A stretch of 64,000 nt of DNA from Sporolactobacillus sp. CQH2019 (GTDB lineage Bacteria; Bacillota; Bacilli; Bacillales; Sporolactobacillaceae): assembly GCF_028765345.1 (NCBI RefSeq), contig NZ_JARAJZ010000005.1:217641-281640 (forward strand), given 5' to 3'. The number at the start of each line of letters is the position of its first letter. The stretch's first letter is position 1. The notes under the pieces are model-generated. The model was given only the letters and a program-made list of their open reading frames with translations. It was not told the origin of the DNA and did not search any database. The position numbers and the translations under genes are program-made. Positions 55,303 through 64,000 of this stretch are shown here, one piece after another.

Positions 55303-55715
55303 ATTATTCATGTTCTGTAAGCCATGTTCTGTACTTTCGCACTCAAACGGAGCGGTCGCTCCTCGTACAAAAGCGGCAATCATCTATCTACAGAATCATC
55401 TGTCCCTTTTTCCGTTCGATTCCTTCCAAAGGGTTCCTCTACCAAGTTTGAGTTTCCCGCTCGAGGGGTTTACCGCGTTCCACTTCTTTCGTTTCCGAAA
55501 GAGATCGTCACTATGGCACTTTCAAGATTACTGAACCATATCCCCCGGAAGGGACACAGGCCGTTCATCTGCCGTTAGCCCGGACAGTTCCGGACTACCC
55601 TGGCTTATGACTTCGCCAGGCACGAACACTACGATCATCACAGATCGTGCGAGCATGGACTTTCCTCTATATTCTCAAGGAATACAGCGATCACCCGAAC
55701 ACAAACAATGTCACA
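55303..55715 (-). ncRNA. rnpB: RNase P RNA, bacterial type B
   Basis: The minus strand carries the conserved segments in order: GTTCGGGTGATCGCTG, GAGGAAAGTCCATGCTCGCAC, GTGTTCGTGCCTGGCGAAG, GAAAGTGCCATAGTGACG, GTGGAACGCGGTAAACCCC, and TAGATAGATGATTGCCGC with the 3' ACATGGCTTACAGAAC. These define the catalytic core; the layout is that of the B. subtilis (type B) RNA. About 400 nt. The ends are estimated from P1 pairing and the promoter. Lies between ypsC and gpsB, as in Bacillus. Confidence 0.96.
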
Positions 55716-55722
55716 GATGTAC

Positions 55723-55751
55723 ATTATAATCCATTTTTATAAAAGAATCAA
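55723..55751 (-). promoter_or_regulatory. Promoter of rnpB
   Basis: Minus strand TTGATT (55751-55746), 17-base spacer, TATAAT (55728-55723). Near-consensus, fitting a highly expressed stable RNA; transcription would start near 55716. Confidence 0.85.
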
Positions 55752-55774
55752 CCCTTGTTCAACAATCGTCTCTT

Positions 55775-56092
55775 TTATTCATCGAGACGGTTGCCAAAAA
55801 CGTGCTTTTCAAGATTAGAAAGCCGTTTCAGAATATCGTAATTCGTCTGTCCCTGGTTTTCCGGAGGAACCGGCTGCTCTCTCTGTGATTCTCCACGCGA
55901 AAGAAGCTCGCTTTTCAGTCGTTTGTTTTCTTCGCGGAGGCGCGAAATTTCCCCATTAAATATATCGTAGTCACTGATTACCGCATCCAGGAATTGATCA
56001 ACCTCATCTGCCTGATATCCGTGAAAAACTGTTTTGAATTCTTTATGCAGAATTTCATTTTTCGTCAGTTTGACCGTTTTTTGATCTGCCAT
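55775..56092 (-). CDS. gpsB: Cell division regulator GpsB
   Basis: 105 residues: N-terminal DivIVA-like domain with LHKEFKTVFHGYQADEVDQFLD, a coiled coil, a variable linker (72-82), and the C-terminal TNYDILKRLSNLEKHVFG helix, all GpsB features. It guides penicillin-binding proteins between septal and side-wall synthesis; PBP1 is coded in this window. Follows ypsA on the same strand. Confidence 0.95.
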   Translation of the reverse strand: MADQKTVKLTKNEILHKEFKTVFHGYQADEVDQFLDAVISDYDIFNGEISRLREENKRLKSELLSRGESQREQPVPPENQGQTNYDILKRLSNLEKHVFGNRLDE

Positions 56093-56161
56093 TCTGAACC
56101 ATCACCCCAAAGTTCGAATCTAATTACATTATATTTTTTCAAATTTGCCCGGCAATGTCAA

Positions 56162-56743
56162 TTACATCTGCGACCAATAATCCGGATTTTGCTGCTGAAG
56201 CTCTTCCGCCGCAGATGAGAGATCGTAACGGTCGATCATCCGGATCGGATAGTCCTCATTCCCGGCTTTCCGTTTTGCCGCGGCCAGACAGTATTTCGGC
56301 GACCCCGGGGTCTCTTCATCATAAAGGACCAGTGCTCCATCGGTTTTCGCAACCAGATAATCGTTTTTCTGCCTGAGCTGCACCGGGCTCTCATACGGAC
56401 GCCGACTGATCGCTCCCGTAAAATCCGCCGCCTCGATAATTCGATAATATTGCTCCTTAAGCCAGTCCTTATAGCGTACTTCCTGATTAAGGAAGGGAAC
56501 CAGCACAGCGAGTTTAATATCAAGGCCGTCTTCTTTTTTCACTTCAAGACAGGCGTCGCCCGCCCAGAGTTCGACGCCCGCCTGGCCGCTGATCACAAAC
56601 CACGTCGTCCCCTCGTCGGCAAGTCTCCTGATTTGCTTCTTCAGACAATAACGGATGACGGGTATTCCCTGATGATCGGCTGTAAATATGCCCAGTTCGT
56701 AAGGTTTGTATCCTGTGACAAGAACGACTTCCGAATGATCCAT
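56162..56743 (-). CDS. ypsA: YpsA family SLOG-fold protein
   Basis: 193 residues of DUF1273: begins VVLVTGYKPYELGIF, with ISGQAGVELWAGD and a QLRQKNDYLVAKTDGALVLYDEE segment. YpsA has a SLOG (LOG/nucleotide-binding) fold and in Firmicutes affects cell division with GpsB, next to which it is coded. ATG at 56743 has AGAGGGTG six bases upstream; an earlier in-frame start lacks support. Confidence 0.88.
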   Translation of the reverse strand: MDHSEVVLVTGYKPYELGIFTADHQGIPVIRYCLKKQIRRLADEGTTWFVISGQAGVELWAGDACLEVKKEDGLDIKLAVLVPFLNQEVRYKDWLKEQYYRIIEAADFTGAISRRPYESPVQLRQKNDYLVAKTDGALVLYDEETPGSPKYCLAAAKRKAGNEDYPIRMIDRYDLSSAAEELQQQNPDYWSQM

Positions 56744-56954
56744 GATTTTCACCCTCTGCTTGTTTCGCCGTCCTTTATTTCCCGCCAAAGGGAATTAAAC
56801 AGCGCGGGGTTCATGACATCAAGGTTTTAAACGGCGAATGATGTCGAATCGGCCGAAAAAAATATTGATAAATGTTCGATAATTGCCGATTGCGGGCGCT
56901 ATTTGCGCTTACCCGGGCAATAAAAATGCTGCCCTATTTTCATTATCTGCGATT

Positions 56955-58241
56955 TTATCCTCGTTCTTTTTTTCTCAGCCACTTTTCATCCAGGCGATTG
57001 ATCCGCTTTATATAGGCCGACGTTTTTCTTTCGATTATCTCATCCGGCAATGTTTTCTGCTTCTCCTGCAGCGATCTGAGCGCACGTTCCGTATAACTAA
57101 TGGCGCCTTCATAGTTTTGAAACTGATGCTCCATCAGTTTTGCGGCTTCGATATAAATATGATCATCCGCCCTGTTGTCGTCGCCAATGACCGACTGCAG
57201 CATTGTTAAGGCCTGTCCGTAATATCCTTCCCGTTTGTATAGAGCAGCCACCTGAGCCCTGGAGCGGGCGCCTATCGCCGAATCGTGAGCCGCCAGCTTT
57301 CTGAACAGCGGAAGGGCTCTTTCACTGTCGCCGATTTGACGGTACCACCTGGCGATCTCATAACGCTCATGCTCATCGCACGGCATATTCCCGAGAATTT
57401 TGTTTGATAGATGGATATATAAAGCGATCAGAGACAGCACATCGGTCCGATTGTGTTCAATAATTCCCTTAACAAGGTCCGCTTCCGGCCGCTTTAAAAA
57501 TTGAAAGTAGAGGAAGGGAGCCATCTTACCCGGAACGTCTTCTTCACGTTCCAGGCCGAGAATTTCCTTTTCCACCGTCTGCAGGCGGACAGAATCCAGA
57601 CGGTTCTTCCACAGGCGGCGTGAAGCATGCAGCAGATCGAAATGGCCGAAAGCCGGAAGGCGCGGCACCTGATCACGGACAAAGCGGTGGCGCGTCTTCA
57701 CTCGCGGCCAATCAAATGCTTTGCCGTTAAACGTCACCAGATTCTTCAGAGAATGACTGTCTCTCAGAAAAGCATTGAAAAAGGCCGCCTCATGTCCGGG
57801 CCCGGGGAGGAAATACTGTCTCATGATCACACCGGCCGGAGTCACACGGGCCAGGCCGATCAGAAAAATCATCTGCCCGGTTCCGGAAGCCAGTCCGGTC
57901 GTCTCCGTATCAAAAAAGAGCAGATCTTCCGCCGCCAATCCGTATGCGGAAAGCGGATGCACGGAAGATCCCTTCTGCCAGTCTGAAACCGTCTTAAAAA
58001 GAGCGCCTGCCGAATAAGGGCCGATCGCTGTCTCCGGCTTCAGTCTTTCAGTATGGACCAAAACGTACTGATTATCAAAATGACGGATCTCCGCATCCAT
58101 ATCCCGTGCCGCCTGCCTGATCTCCCGTTCATAGGTGTCGGAATCGGTGCTTACTTTTTTCTCTTTGTGTTCCTGATTTTCTGCTTTCTGAGCCTGGTGG
58201 AGCTGTTTTTTATAAAGCTGAAGCTTTCGTTTTAGCGACAC
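56955..58241 (-). CDS. yprB: Mitomycin repair exonuclease YprB/MrfB
   Basis: 428 residues: DnaQ-like 3'-5' exonuclease fold with LLFFDTETTGLASG (first acidic motif), LVTFNGKAFDWPRV, and HNRTDVLSLIAL (last acidic motif), then TPR-like helices in the C-terminal 150 residues. In B. subtilis YprB (MrfB) works with helicase YprA (MrfA) in repair of mitomycin-type DNA damage. GTG at 58241 overlaps the yprA stop by 10 bases, with AAAGGA 10 bases upstream. Confidence 0.9.
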   Translation of the reverse strand: MSLKRKLQLYKKQLHQAQKAENQEHKEKKVSTDSDTYEREIRQAARDMDAEIRHFDNQYVLVHTERLKPETAIGPYSAGALFKTVSDWQKGSSVHPLSAYGLAAEDLLFFDTETTGLASGTGQMIFLIGLARVTPAGVIMRQYFLPGPGHEAAFFNAFLRDSHSLKNLVTFNGKAFDWPRVKTRHRFVRDQVPRLPAFGHFDLLHASRRLWKNRLDSVRLQTVEKEILGLEREEDVPGKMAPFLYFQFLKRPEADLVKGIIEHNRTDVLSLIALYIHLSNKILGNMPCDEHERYEIARWYRQIGDSERALPLFRKLAAHDSAIGARSRAQVAALYKREGYYGQALTMLQSVIGDDNRADDHIYIEAAKLMEHQFQNYEGAISYTERALRSLQEKQKTLPDEIIERKTSAYIKRINRLDEKWLRKKERG

Positions 58242-60502
58242 ATTGATCGATCCTTTAAAAGGCGAATCAGAGCCTGTTTGGCCGCCTTTCCTTCGTTGAC
58301 GAAACCGATGCAGGACGGGCAGCCGGACTCGCAGCCGCACCGCTCGGCCATCTCCTTTGCTTTTTCAAGCAACTCGGGCATCGCTTCATAGAGCTTTCTG
58401 CTGAGGCCGATTCCGCCCGGGTACTTGTCATAAATAAAGACGGTCGGCCGTTCCGTGTGCGGCGCCTTGATTTTCGGGACAACGGAAAGGTCCGCCTGAT
58501 CGCACATCACGTACAGCGGAGCGGCGTGACGCAGCAGATGGCTCAGCCCGACCAGTGCCCCCTGGAAGATATCTTTTCCGAACCGGTCTACCCAGTCACT
58601 GGGAAAGCTGATCCATGCCGCATTGGTATGCATTTCCAGTTCGGGCAGGTGAATCCGTCCCCAGCCGATATTTTCAAGCGTTTCAAATCGTATTTTCTTA
58701 AAAACAGTCGGCAGCGCGCGTACAGAAACATCGCCATAGCCCTTTTCGGCATCGGCCGAAGGAAGAAAGCCGCGCTCATCCGTTTCCAGGACATCGAGCT
58801 GAACGGCCAGATCCGAATCCGTGTAATAGTTGACGTCCACGCGCCGGATATACGCCTTCCGCTCTTTCAGATCCAGTTCGTCCACATGATACTGCCGGCC
58901 CTGATGGATATAGATCGCATCTTCATAGAGCATCGTCATCGCTCCGAAGCGGTCCATCTCCCCGATCACCTTCACGTGTCCCCGGTCTGTTATATCTACG
59001 ATGGCAAATGAATCCTGAACAGCGGAACGAAGACTGATCTCATTGGCCGGAAAAGCATCGCTCATCCAGTACCACTTGCCCGCCTGATAATGCAGGACAT
59101 CTTCATCCGATAAAAATTCGCACAGTTCGTCCGCTTGCTGGCCGCCGAACGTATCGCCCTTTTTAAACGGCAGCTCATAAGCGGAACATTTGACATGATC
59201 GACGAGAATCATCAGGTTATCGGGATTGATCCGCGCCTCTTCCGGTTTTCTCGAGAAAAAATAATCCGGATTGCCGGTCATGTACTGGTCAAGCGGATTA
59301 GAGGAAGCAACCATGATAATCACGGCATCCTCGCTCCGTCTGCCGGTACGGCCTGCCTGCTGCCAGACACTGGCCATGTTGCCGGGATAGCCGGTCATAA
59401 TGCAGACTTGCAGCCGGCCGATGTCCACGCCGAGTTCAAGGGCATTCGTGCTGACCACGCCCATAATCTCGCCGTCTCTCAGCCCCTTCTCAATTTTTCT
59501 TCTTTCCAGCGGAAGGTAACCGCCCCGATACGCACAGATTTTCGCACGTGCTTCCCGGCCGCTGTTCATTTTCTGAAGATGGCTGACGAGAAGCTCCACT
59601 TTCAGGCGGCTCCTCGCGAAAACAATCGTCTGTATGCCGTTTTTGATAAACCGCGCCGCCAGATCCTTTACGGCAAGCATGTCGTCCTCACGTACATTCA
59701 ATTGTTTATTAACAACCGGCGGATTATAGAACAGGAAATGCTTTCGTACGCTCGGCGCGCCGTTGCGGTCGATCAAAGCCATCTTCCGCCCGGTCAGCGC
59801 CTCCGCATGCTCTTTCGGGTTGGCAATCGTCGCCGACGTACAGATAAACTGGGGACGGCTGCCGTAATAGCTGCAGATCCGGGCCAGCCGGCGCAGAACA
59901 TTGGCCACATGGCTTCCGAAAACTCCCCGGTACGTATGCAGTTCATCAATGACAATGTATTTCAGATTTTCAAACAGCGACACCCATTTTGTATGGTGAG
60001 GCAGAATGGATGAGTGAAGCATATCCGGATTCGTCATGACGATCTGCCCCGCCTGCCGTATTTTCTGCCTGATTTCTCCCGATGTGTCGCCGTCGTATGT
60101 ATAACTTTTCAGAGGGACTCCGATCGCGTCGATCAGTTCTCCCATTTCATTTTTCTGATCCTGCGCGAGCGCTTTGGTCGGAAAAAGATAAAGCGCCCGG
60201 GACGACGGATCGGAAAGAACGGTCTGCAGTACCGGGAGATTATAACAAAGCGTCTTGCCGGACGCTGTCGGCGTCACAAGAACGAGATCTTTTCCGGCCA
60301 GAACGGTCTCAAAGGCTTCCGCCTGATGGACATAAAGCGATCCGATGCCGCGCGCAACAAGCGCCCGCTTCAAACGCCCATCCAGATTTTCCGGAAAAGG
60401 AGCCATCATTGCCTTTCTGCCAGGAATGGTGTGCCAATGTACAATATTCGGATCCTTTTTCAGCATCGCCAGCAGATCCGCCATCGATTGACGCACTTTC
60501 AT
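58232..60502 (-). CDS. yprA: DEAD/DEAH helicase YprA/MrfA with MZB domain
   Basis: 756-residue SF2 helicase: Walker A TPTASGKT (77-84), Walker B DELH, SAT-like TSATIANP, QAGRTGRR motif VI, and a C-terminal zinc domain with CGCESGCPSC. Matches B. subtilis MrfA. It is the translocase partner of YprB. ATG at 60502 is chosen (GGAAGG 8 bases upstream) over a GTG three codons earlier. Upstream lies a strong SOS-type box over its promoter. Confidence 0.92.
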   Translation of the reverse strand: MKVRQSMADLLAMLKKDPNIVHWHTIPGRKAMMAPFPENLDGRLKRALVARGIGSLYVHQAEAFETVLAGKDLVLVTPTASGKTLCYNLPVLQTVLSDPSSRALYLFPTKALAQDQKNEMGELIDAIGVPLKSYTYDGDTSGEIRQKIRQAGQIVMTNPDMLHSSILPHHTKWVSLFENLKYIVIDELHTYRGVFGSHVANVLRRLARICSYYGSRPQFICTSATIANPKEHAEALTGRKMALIDRNGAPSVRKHFLFYNPPVVNKQLNVREDDMLAVKDLAARFIKNGIQTIVFARSRLKVELLVSHLQKMNSGREARAKICAYRGGYLPLERRKIEKGLRDGEIMGVVSTNALELGVDIGRLQVCIMTGYPGNMASVWQQAGRTGRRSEDAVIIMVASSNPLDQYMTGNPDYFFSRKPEEARINPDNLMILVDHVKCSAYELPFKKGDTFGGQQADELCEFLSDEDVLHYQAGKWYWMSDAFPANEISLRSAVQDSFAIVDITDRGHVKVIGEMDRFGAMTMLYEDAIYIHQGRQYHVDELDLKERKAYIRRVDVNYYTDSDLAVQLDVLETDERGFLPSADAEKGYGDVSVRALPTVFKKIRFETLENIGWGRIHLPELEMHTNAAWISFPSDWVDRFGKDIFQGALVGLSHLLRHAAPLYVMCDQADLSVVPKIKAPHTERPTVFIYDKYPGGIGLSRKLYEAMPELLEKAKEMAERCGCESGCPSCIGFVNEGKAAKQALIRLLKDRSMCR

Positions 60503-60566
60503 CCGGGACACCTTCCTTATCCTTTTTTATAAAGCTCGGTCAACTACTGACTAACTTTTGCCTTTA

Positions 60567-60592
60567 ATTATAGCATAACGAATAAATGTTCG
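60567..60592 (-). promoter_or_regulatory. Promoter and LexA (SOS)-like box of yprA-yprB
   Basis: On the plus strand CGAATAAATGTTCG (60579-60592) matches the Bacillus SOS box CGAACRNRYGTTYG at 13 of 14 positions. On the minus strand an extended -10, TGCTATAAT (60575 to 60567), lies just downstream, so the box fills the spacer of the yprA promoter, a usual operator place. Suggests damage-inducible mrfAB. Confidence 0.6.
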
Positions 60593-60671
60593 CTATATAA
60601 AGTGTATGATTTATTCTACTATAAAGATGAGATTCACCGCATCGAATCAATGAAACGAGGAGGTTGTTTTT

Positions 60672-61400
60672 ATGAAGACTTTGAACCAGATCGTTGCCGG
60701 GGATAAGCGGATTGCTGTTCTGACAGGTGCCGGCGTCAGCGTCCCCTCCGGAATCCCACCCTTCCGCGGAAGCAACGGGCTCTATCAGCATGCCGATGTC
60801 GGACGTTATCTTTCAATGAACTATTTCGAGAGCCGGCCCGAATCATTCTGGGCGTTCTACTGGTCCCTGTTTGACGCGGACCTGCTGCTCGGCGCAAAAC
60901 CCAATCCGGTCCATCTTTGGCTGAGCAGCCTTGAAAAAGACAGAGAAGTGACCGTTATGACACAAAATATCGACGGCCTCCATTCAAAAGCAGGAAGCCG
61001 TCATGTCATCGAGGTACACGGCGCTTTCGACCGCACTGTATGCCCGAAATGCGGGGCTGTCTACCCGACCGATTCTGTCCGTCATGAAAAAGTTCCGCGC
61101 TGTACGGCCGAAGATTCTAAAGGCGGTATTTGCGGAACTGTCCTGAAACCGGATATTGTGCTTTTCGGTGAAGCTGTCCGTGGTTTTGAGCAGGCGGAAA
61201 ATGCGGTTCGAACCGCCGACCGTCTGCTCATTTTAGGCACGTCGCTGACCGTGACGCCAGCCAACCTGCTTCCCGTCTATGCGGCCATGAACGGGATTCC
61301 CACCTTGCTCGTCAATGACCGTCCGGCCGTGCAGATGGACAGCATCGACACTTTTATCAAGGCAGATTTCAACCACTTTGATCCGGACACGCTGAGCTGA
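60672..61400 (+). CDS. Sir2-family NAD-dependent protein deacylase
   Basis: 242-residue sirtuin: GAGVS (19-23), PPFRG, TQNID (97-101), catalytic His116 in EVHGAF, zinc Cys124, Cys127, Cys144 and Cys154, then GTSLTV and VNDRP at the NAD site. Removes acyl groups from lysines using NAD. One of few plus-strand genes in the right half; divergent from yprA. Confidence 0.92.
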   Translation: MKTLNQIVAGDKRIAVLTGAGVSVPSGIPPFRGSNGLYQHADVGRYLSMNYFESRPESFWAFYWSLFDADLLLGAKPNPVHLWLSSLEKDREVTVMTQNIDGLHSKAGSRHVIEVHGAFDRTVCPKCGAVYPTDSVRHEKVPRCTAEDSKGGICGTVLKPDIVLFGEAVRGFEQAENAVRTADRLLILGTSLTVTPANLLPVYAAMNGIPTLLVNDRPAVQMDSIDTFIKADFNHFDPDTLS

Positions 61401-61422
61401 TCCGATTATTCGGAGATGTTCT

Positions 61423-61446
61423 TCCGGGATTGCCCGGATTTTTTTT
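61423..61446. terminator. Terminator after the sirtuin gene
   Basis: TCCGGG-ATTG-CCCGGA followed by eight T; lies between convergent genes. Confidence 0.85.
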
Positions 61447-62101
61447 AAAGTGCCCTTTCGCCCTTCAGCCAATCGATCAATTGACTGACTTTCGACCAAT
61501 GATAGTCCGGTCGTGCGGGAAAAGAGCTCGACTGGGTGACCGGAAGCCACTGCACGGCCGCCGTTCTGATACCCGCGGCTTTTCCTGCCAGAATATCCGT
61601 ATTGCTGTCCCCGATGTAGATGGCTGTTTCCGGCAAGGCCGCAAATTTATTAAGCGTCTTTTTGATCCCCTCCGGATCCGGCTTGGGCCTGCTGACATCG
61701 TCGCCTGTGATCACACTTTCAAAAAAGCCTTTAAAACCGAGCGCTTTTTCAGACAGGCGGTAAGCGCGCCGGCTCTTTCCGGTGATCACACCGATTTTCA
61801 TCCGGAGCTCTTTCAGCTCCTGAAGCAGATTTACAATATCCGAATTGTCCTCAACATAATCGTGATGCCGGTCTTCATAGATCTGATAATAAGAGTCAAT
61901 AGCTTCCTGAATCTTCTCTTTATGCCGGAAGTTCCTGGCGATCATACTGTCTTCCGTCGGACCGAACATCGAAACGATTCCATTTTCATCAAAAGAGCGT
62001 CCGTCGAACTTTTCGAAGACCTGCTTCATGCCGTATATCGCCAGCGGCAACGTATTGGCGAGCGTGCCGTCGAAATCAAACAATACCGTATTGACGTTCA
62101 T
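61445..62101 (-). CDS. HAD-family phosphatase (PpaX/phosphoglycolate phosphatase-like)
   Basis: 218 residues: DFDGTLANT (9-17) with the two catalytic Asp, ITGKSRRAYRL motif II, RPKPDPEG and IGDSNTDILAGKAAGI motif IV. The helical cap fits the PpaX/Gph subgroup acting on pyrophosphate or phosphoglycolate. ATG at 62101 has GGAGG six bases upstream; an ATG five codons earlier lies in that site. Confidence 0.85.
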   Translation of the reverse strand: MNVNTVLFDFDGTLANTLPLAIYGMKQVFEKFDGRSFDENGIVSMFGPTEDSMIARNFRHKEKIQEAIDSYYQIYEDRHHDYVEDNSDIVNLLQELKELRMKIGVITGKSRRAYRLSEKALGFKGFFESVITGDDVSRPKPDPEGIKKTLNKFAALPETAIYIGDSNTDILAGKAAGIRTAAVQWLPVTQSSSFPARPDYHWSKVSQLIDWLKGERAL

Positions 62102-62184
62102 TTTCTTCCTCCCCATCTGATCTCCTGTTTCTCCATCATACCATAATGAGCAAAAGGCTTTGTAAAAGAGAAGTTAAGGCACAA

Positions 62185-64000
62185 TTAGGAATCTGTTTCA
62201 CCAAGCTGCCTGAGCAGCTGGCCGAGGTGAACGACGGGAAGATGGCAGATAAAATCCTCACAGAGAAAATAGGTTGTCCGGCCGCCGATGGCCGAATACA
62301 CGTTCAAGTGCGGATTCAGCTTTCCCAGCGTATCTTCGTCCCCCGCAAAAAGAGTCACTTCAGGAAGAAAAAGTGATTGCAGCCGCCTGATGGCATCATT
62401 GAAAGAGTCTCCCTTCCCGCCTTTCAGGACGATGAGTTCTTTCGGAATGGATGCCCGAAAGAGCAGAGCCGTCAGCATAAAGGTGTAACCGGGCGGATAA
62501 GTACGAATATCTTCGGCAAAAGCGGAAAATACTTTTTCCGCATAACGGGCATAGCCGCTCTCTCCGGTCCGCTGCGCAAGGCGCAGCAGAACAAAAGCTG
62601 CCGCACTGTTTCCGGACGGAATCGCATGGTCATAGGCGTCTTTCGTCTTAAGAACCAACTGTTTGTCACGAGCGGCACAGAGCCTGAATCCGCCGCCCGC
62701 CTCATCCCAGAACCGGGCGATCATCTCATCGGCAAGGTGCTTCATTTTTTTCAGGTAAATCGGATGAAAGGTTGCTTCGTACAGAGCTTCACAAGCGAGT
62801 GATAAGAATGCGTAATCATCCAGATAGGCGTCATATCTTGTTTCGCCGTCGCGAAAGCGGGCCATTAATCTTCCGTTTTGTATCAGATGCTTTTCGACGA
62901 ATTGCCACGCACTTTCTGCTAAGTTTACATAATCTTTTTTATGTAGAACAGAGCCTGCCTTAGCCAGAGCCGTGATCATCAGTCCGTTCCAGGAGGTCAG
63001 AATTTTATCATCTTTGCGCGGATGCACACGGCCGTTCCGTGCTTCAAGCAGCTTCTTTCCGGCTTCATGCAATCGGTCCGCAAGTTCTGCTGCGCCGACA
63101 GAAAATCTTTGGGCCAGATCGGCCGGATCGGTCCCAATCAGGTTCGGTATGTTCTTCCCGTTGAAATTTCCTTCGCGGGCGATATGATACGCGGTGCAGA
63201 ACAGCCTTGCCTGCTCTTTTCCGAGAATTTCGCAGACTTCTTCCCGCGACCAGACATAGTATTTCCCTTCGATCCCTTCCGAGTCCGCATCTTCCGCACA
63301 ATAAAAACCGCCGGACGGACTGCGGAGTTCCCTGCCGCAGTATTCAAAAATATCATCGATCACACGCTCAAAAAGCGGATCGGCGGTTGCCTGGTAGGCT
63401 TCCGTATAGGCGATCGCAAGCATGGCCTGGTCGTAAAGCATTTTCTCAAAATGCGGAACCAGCCATTTCCTATCCGTTGCATAACGCGAAAATCCGCCCC
63501 CGATATGATCGTGAATGCCGCCCCTGGCGATCGACACAAGCGTTTTTCGGACCATCCCGACGGCCCGTCCGTTTTTTCTCCAGCGCGCGTAACGCAGCAG
63601 AAACAGGAGCTGATGAGGCGCCGGAAATTTCGGAGCCGCTCCGAACCCGCCGTACTGCGGATCAAAATTTTGCAGAAGGTGATTAAAAACTTCATCGAGA
63701 ACGTCTTCGGGCAGGGAGACATTCCGTCTCGATTCTTCCGACAGCGTTCTGACAATCCGGTCTGCCAGGCTTTCAATCTCGGAAGGATTGTCATCATATT
63801 GCTTTTTCAGAGACAACAAAACATCCTTAAAACACGGATGGCCGTACACGCTTGTTTTCGGGAAATAGGTGCCTGCATAGAACGGATTCCGGTCCGGCGT
63901 CAGAAACACGTTCAGAGGCCATCCGCCTTGTCCGCTGAGGGCCTGACATACTTTCATGTACACCGCATCAATGTCCGGACGTTCCTCACGGTCCACCTTG
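62185..64000 (-). CDS. yyaL: YyaL-type thioredoxin-domain protein (DUF255), 5' end cut by the window
   Basis: About 604 codons visible; the frame runs off the window edge, where KVDREERPDIDAVYM (thioredoxin-like DUF255 domain) begins, so roughly the first 70 residues including the active-site region are missing. Then a long six-hairpin glycosidase-like helical domain: GGFGAAPKFPAPHQ, GGIHDHIGGGFSRY, PHFEKMLYDQAML, CAEDADSEGIEGKYYVW, LTSWNGLMI. Known members are spore or starvation related in some bacteria; function unproven. Confidence 0.88.
   Translation of the reverse strand, partial: KVDREERPDIDAVYMKVCQALSGQGGWPLNVFLTPDRNPFYAGTYFPKTSVYGHPCFKDVLLSLKKQYDDNPSEIESLADRIVRTLSEESRRNVSLPEDVLDEVFNHLLQNFDPQYGGFGAAPKFPAPHQLLFLLRYARWRKNGRAVGMVRKTLVSIARGGIHDHIGGGFSRYATDRKWLVPHFEKMLYDQAMLAIAYTEAYQATADPLFERVIDDIFEYCGRELRSPSGGFYCAEDADSEGIEGKYYVWSREEVCEILGKEQARLFCTAYHIAREGNFNGKNIPNLIGTDPADLAQRFSVGAAELADRLHEAGKKLLEARNGRVHPRKDDKILTSWNGLMITALAKAGSVLHKKDYVNLAESAWQFVEKHLIQNGRLMARFRDGETRYDAYLDDYAFLSLACEALYEATFHPIYLKKMKHLADEMIARFWDEAGGGFRLCAARDKQLVLKTKDAYDHAIPSGNSAAAFVLLRLAQRTGESGYARYAEKVFSAFAEDIRTYPPGYTFMLTALLFRASIPKELIVLKGGKGDSFNDAIRRLQSLFLPEVTLFAGDEDTLGKLNPHLNVYSAIGGRTTYFLCEDFICHLPVVHLGQLLRQLGETDS

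Noticed and set aside
55310-55578. Plus-strand ORFs over the rnpB region
   Set aside because: Antisense to RNase P RNA, whose conserved segments fully explain the sequence.

Overview
The window reads as chromosome of a spore-forming Firmicute of the order Bacillales, at roughly 50% G+C. Evidence: an ordered run of genes matching the Bacillus subtilis ypjD-dapB-mgsA-cca-birA-panCD-ypmB-aspB-asnS-dnaD-nth-ypoC-ponA-recU block, a second run matching parE-parC, ypwA, ypsC-rnpB-gpsB-ypsA and yprB-yprA, the sporulation hydrolase SpoIIP, type-B RNase P RNA, DnaD and GpsB. A single XerS-type recombinase and several losses from the conserved block point away from Bacillus itself; a Sporolactobacillus-like lineage would fit, but that is inference.

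Layout. 0-2.6 kb: ferritin-like protein, RarD and YitT membrane proteins. 2.8-17 kb: the conserved metabolic, translation and cell-wall block, with bshB1/bshA, panB and dinG missing from their usual positions and a structured leader ahead of panCD. 17-21 kb: small unknown proteins, then a two-gene Kdo pathway segment (kdsA, kdsD), unusual for a Gram-positive. 21-24.5 kb: TPP riboswitch and YkoEDC-type thiamine/HMP transporter. 24.5-35.2 kb: SDR, acyl-CoA synthetase, SpoIIP, chemoreceptor, ring-cleavage-type dioxygenase, a second TPP riboswitch with thiW-thiD, and a CYP152 fatty-acid peroxygenase. 35.2-38.3 kb: AT-rich, gene-poor stretch with several broken genes. 38.4 kb: xerS. 39.5-64 kb: almost entirely minus-strand: Nudix, PspA/DUF4178/DUF4247, an EXLDI-type ribbon-helix-helix protein, an arsC remnant, MarR, a methyltransferase, ferredoxin-NADP reductase, topoisomerase IV, ypwA, ypsC, rnpB, gpsB, ypsA, the mitomycin repair pair yprB-yprA with an SOS-like box, a sirtuin, a HAD phosphatase and a truncated YyaL.

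The most striking large-scale feature is a switch in gene strand at xerS: 27 plus and 11 minus intact protein genes up to and including it, 1 plus and 18 minus after it (plus rnpB, also minus). With XerS itself, a dif-like inverted repeat just upstream, parEC nearby and decayed genes around it, this suggests the window spans the replication terminus.

Other linked functions: two TPP-controlled units make a thiamine-precursor salvage system (import by YkoEDC and ThiW, phosphorylation by ThiD); panC-panD make pantothenate from pantoate and aspartate; remnants of arsB and arsC show loss of arsenic resistance.
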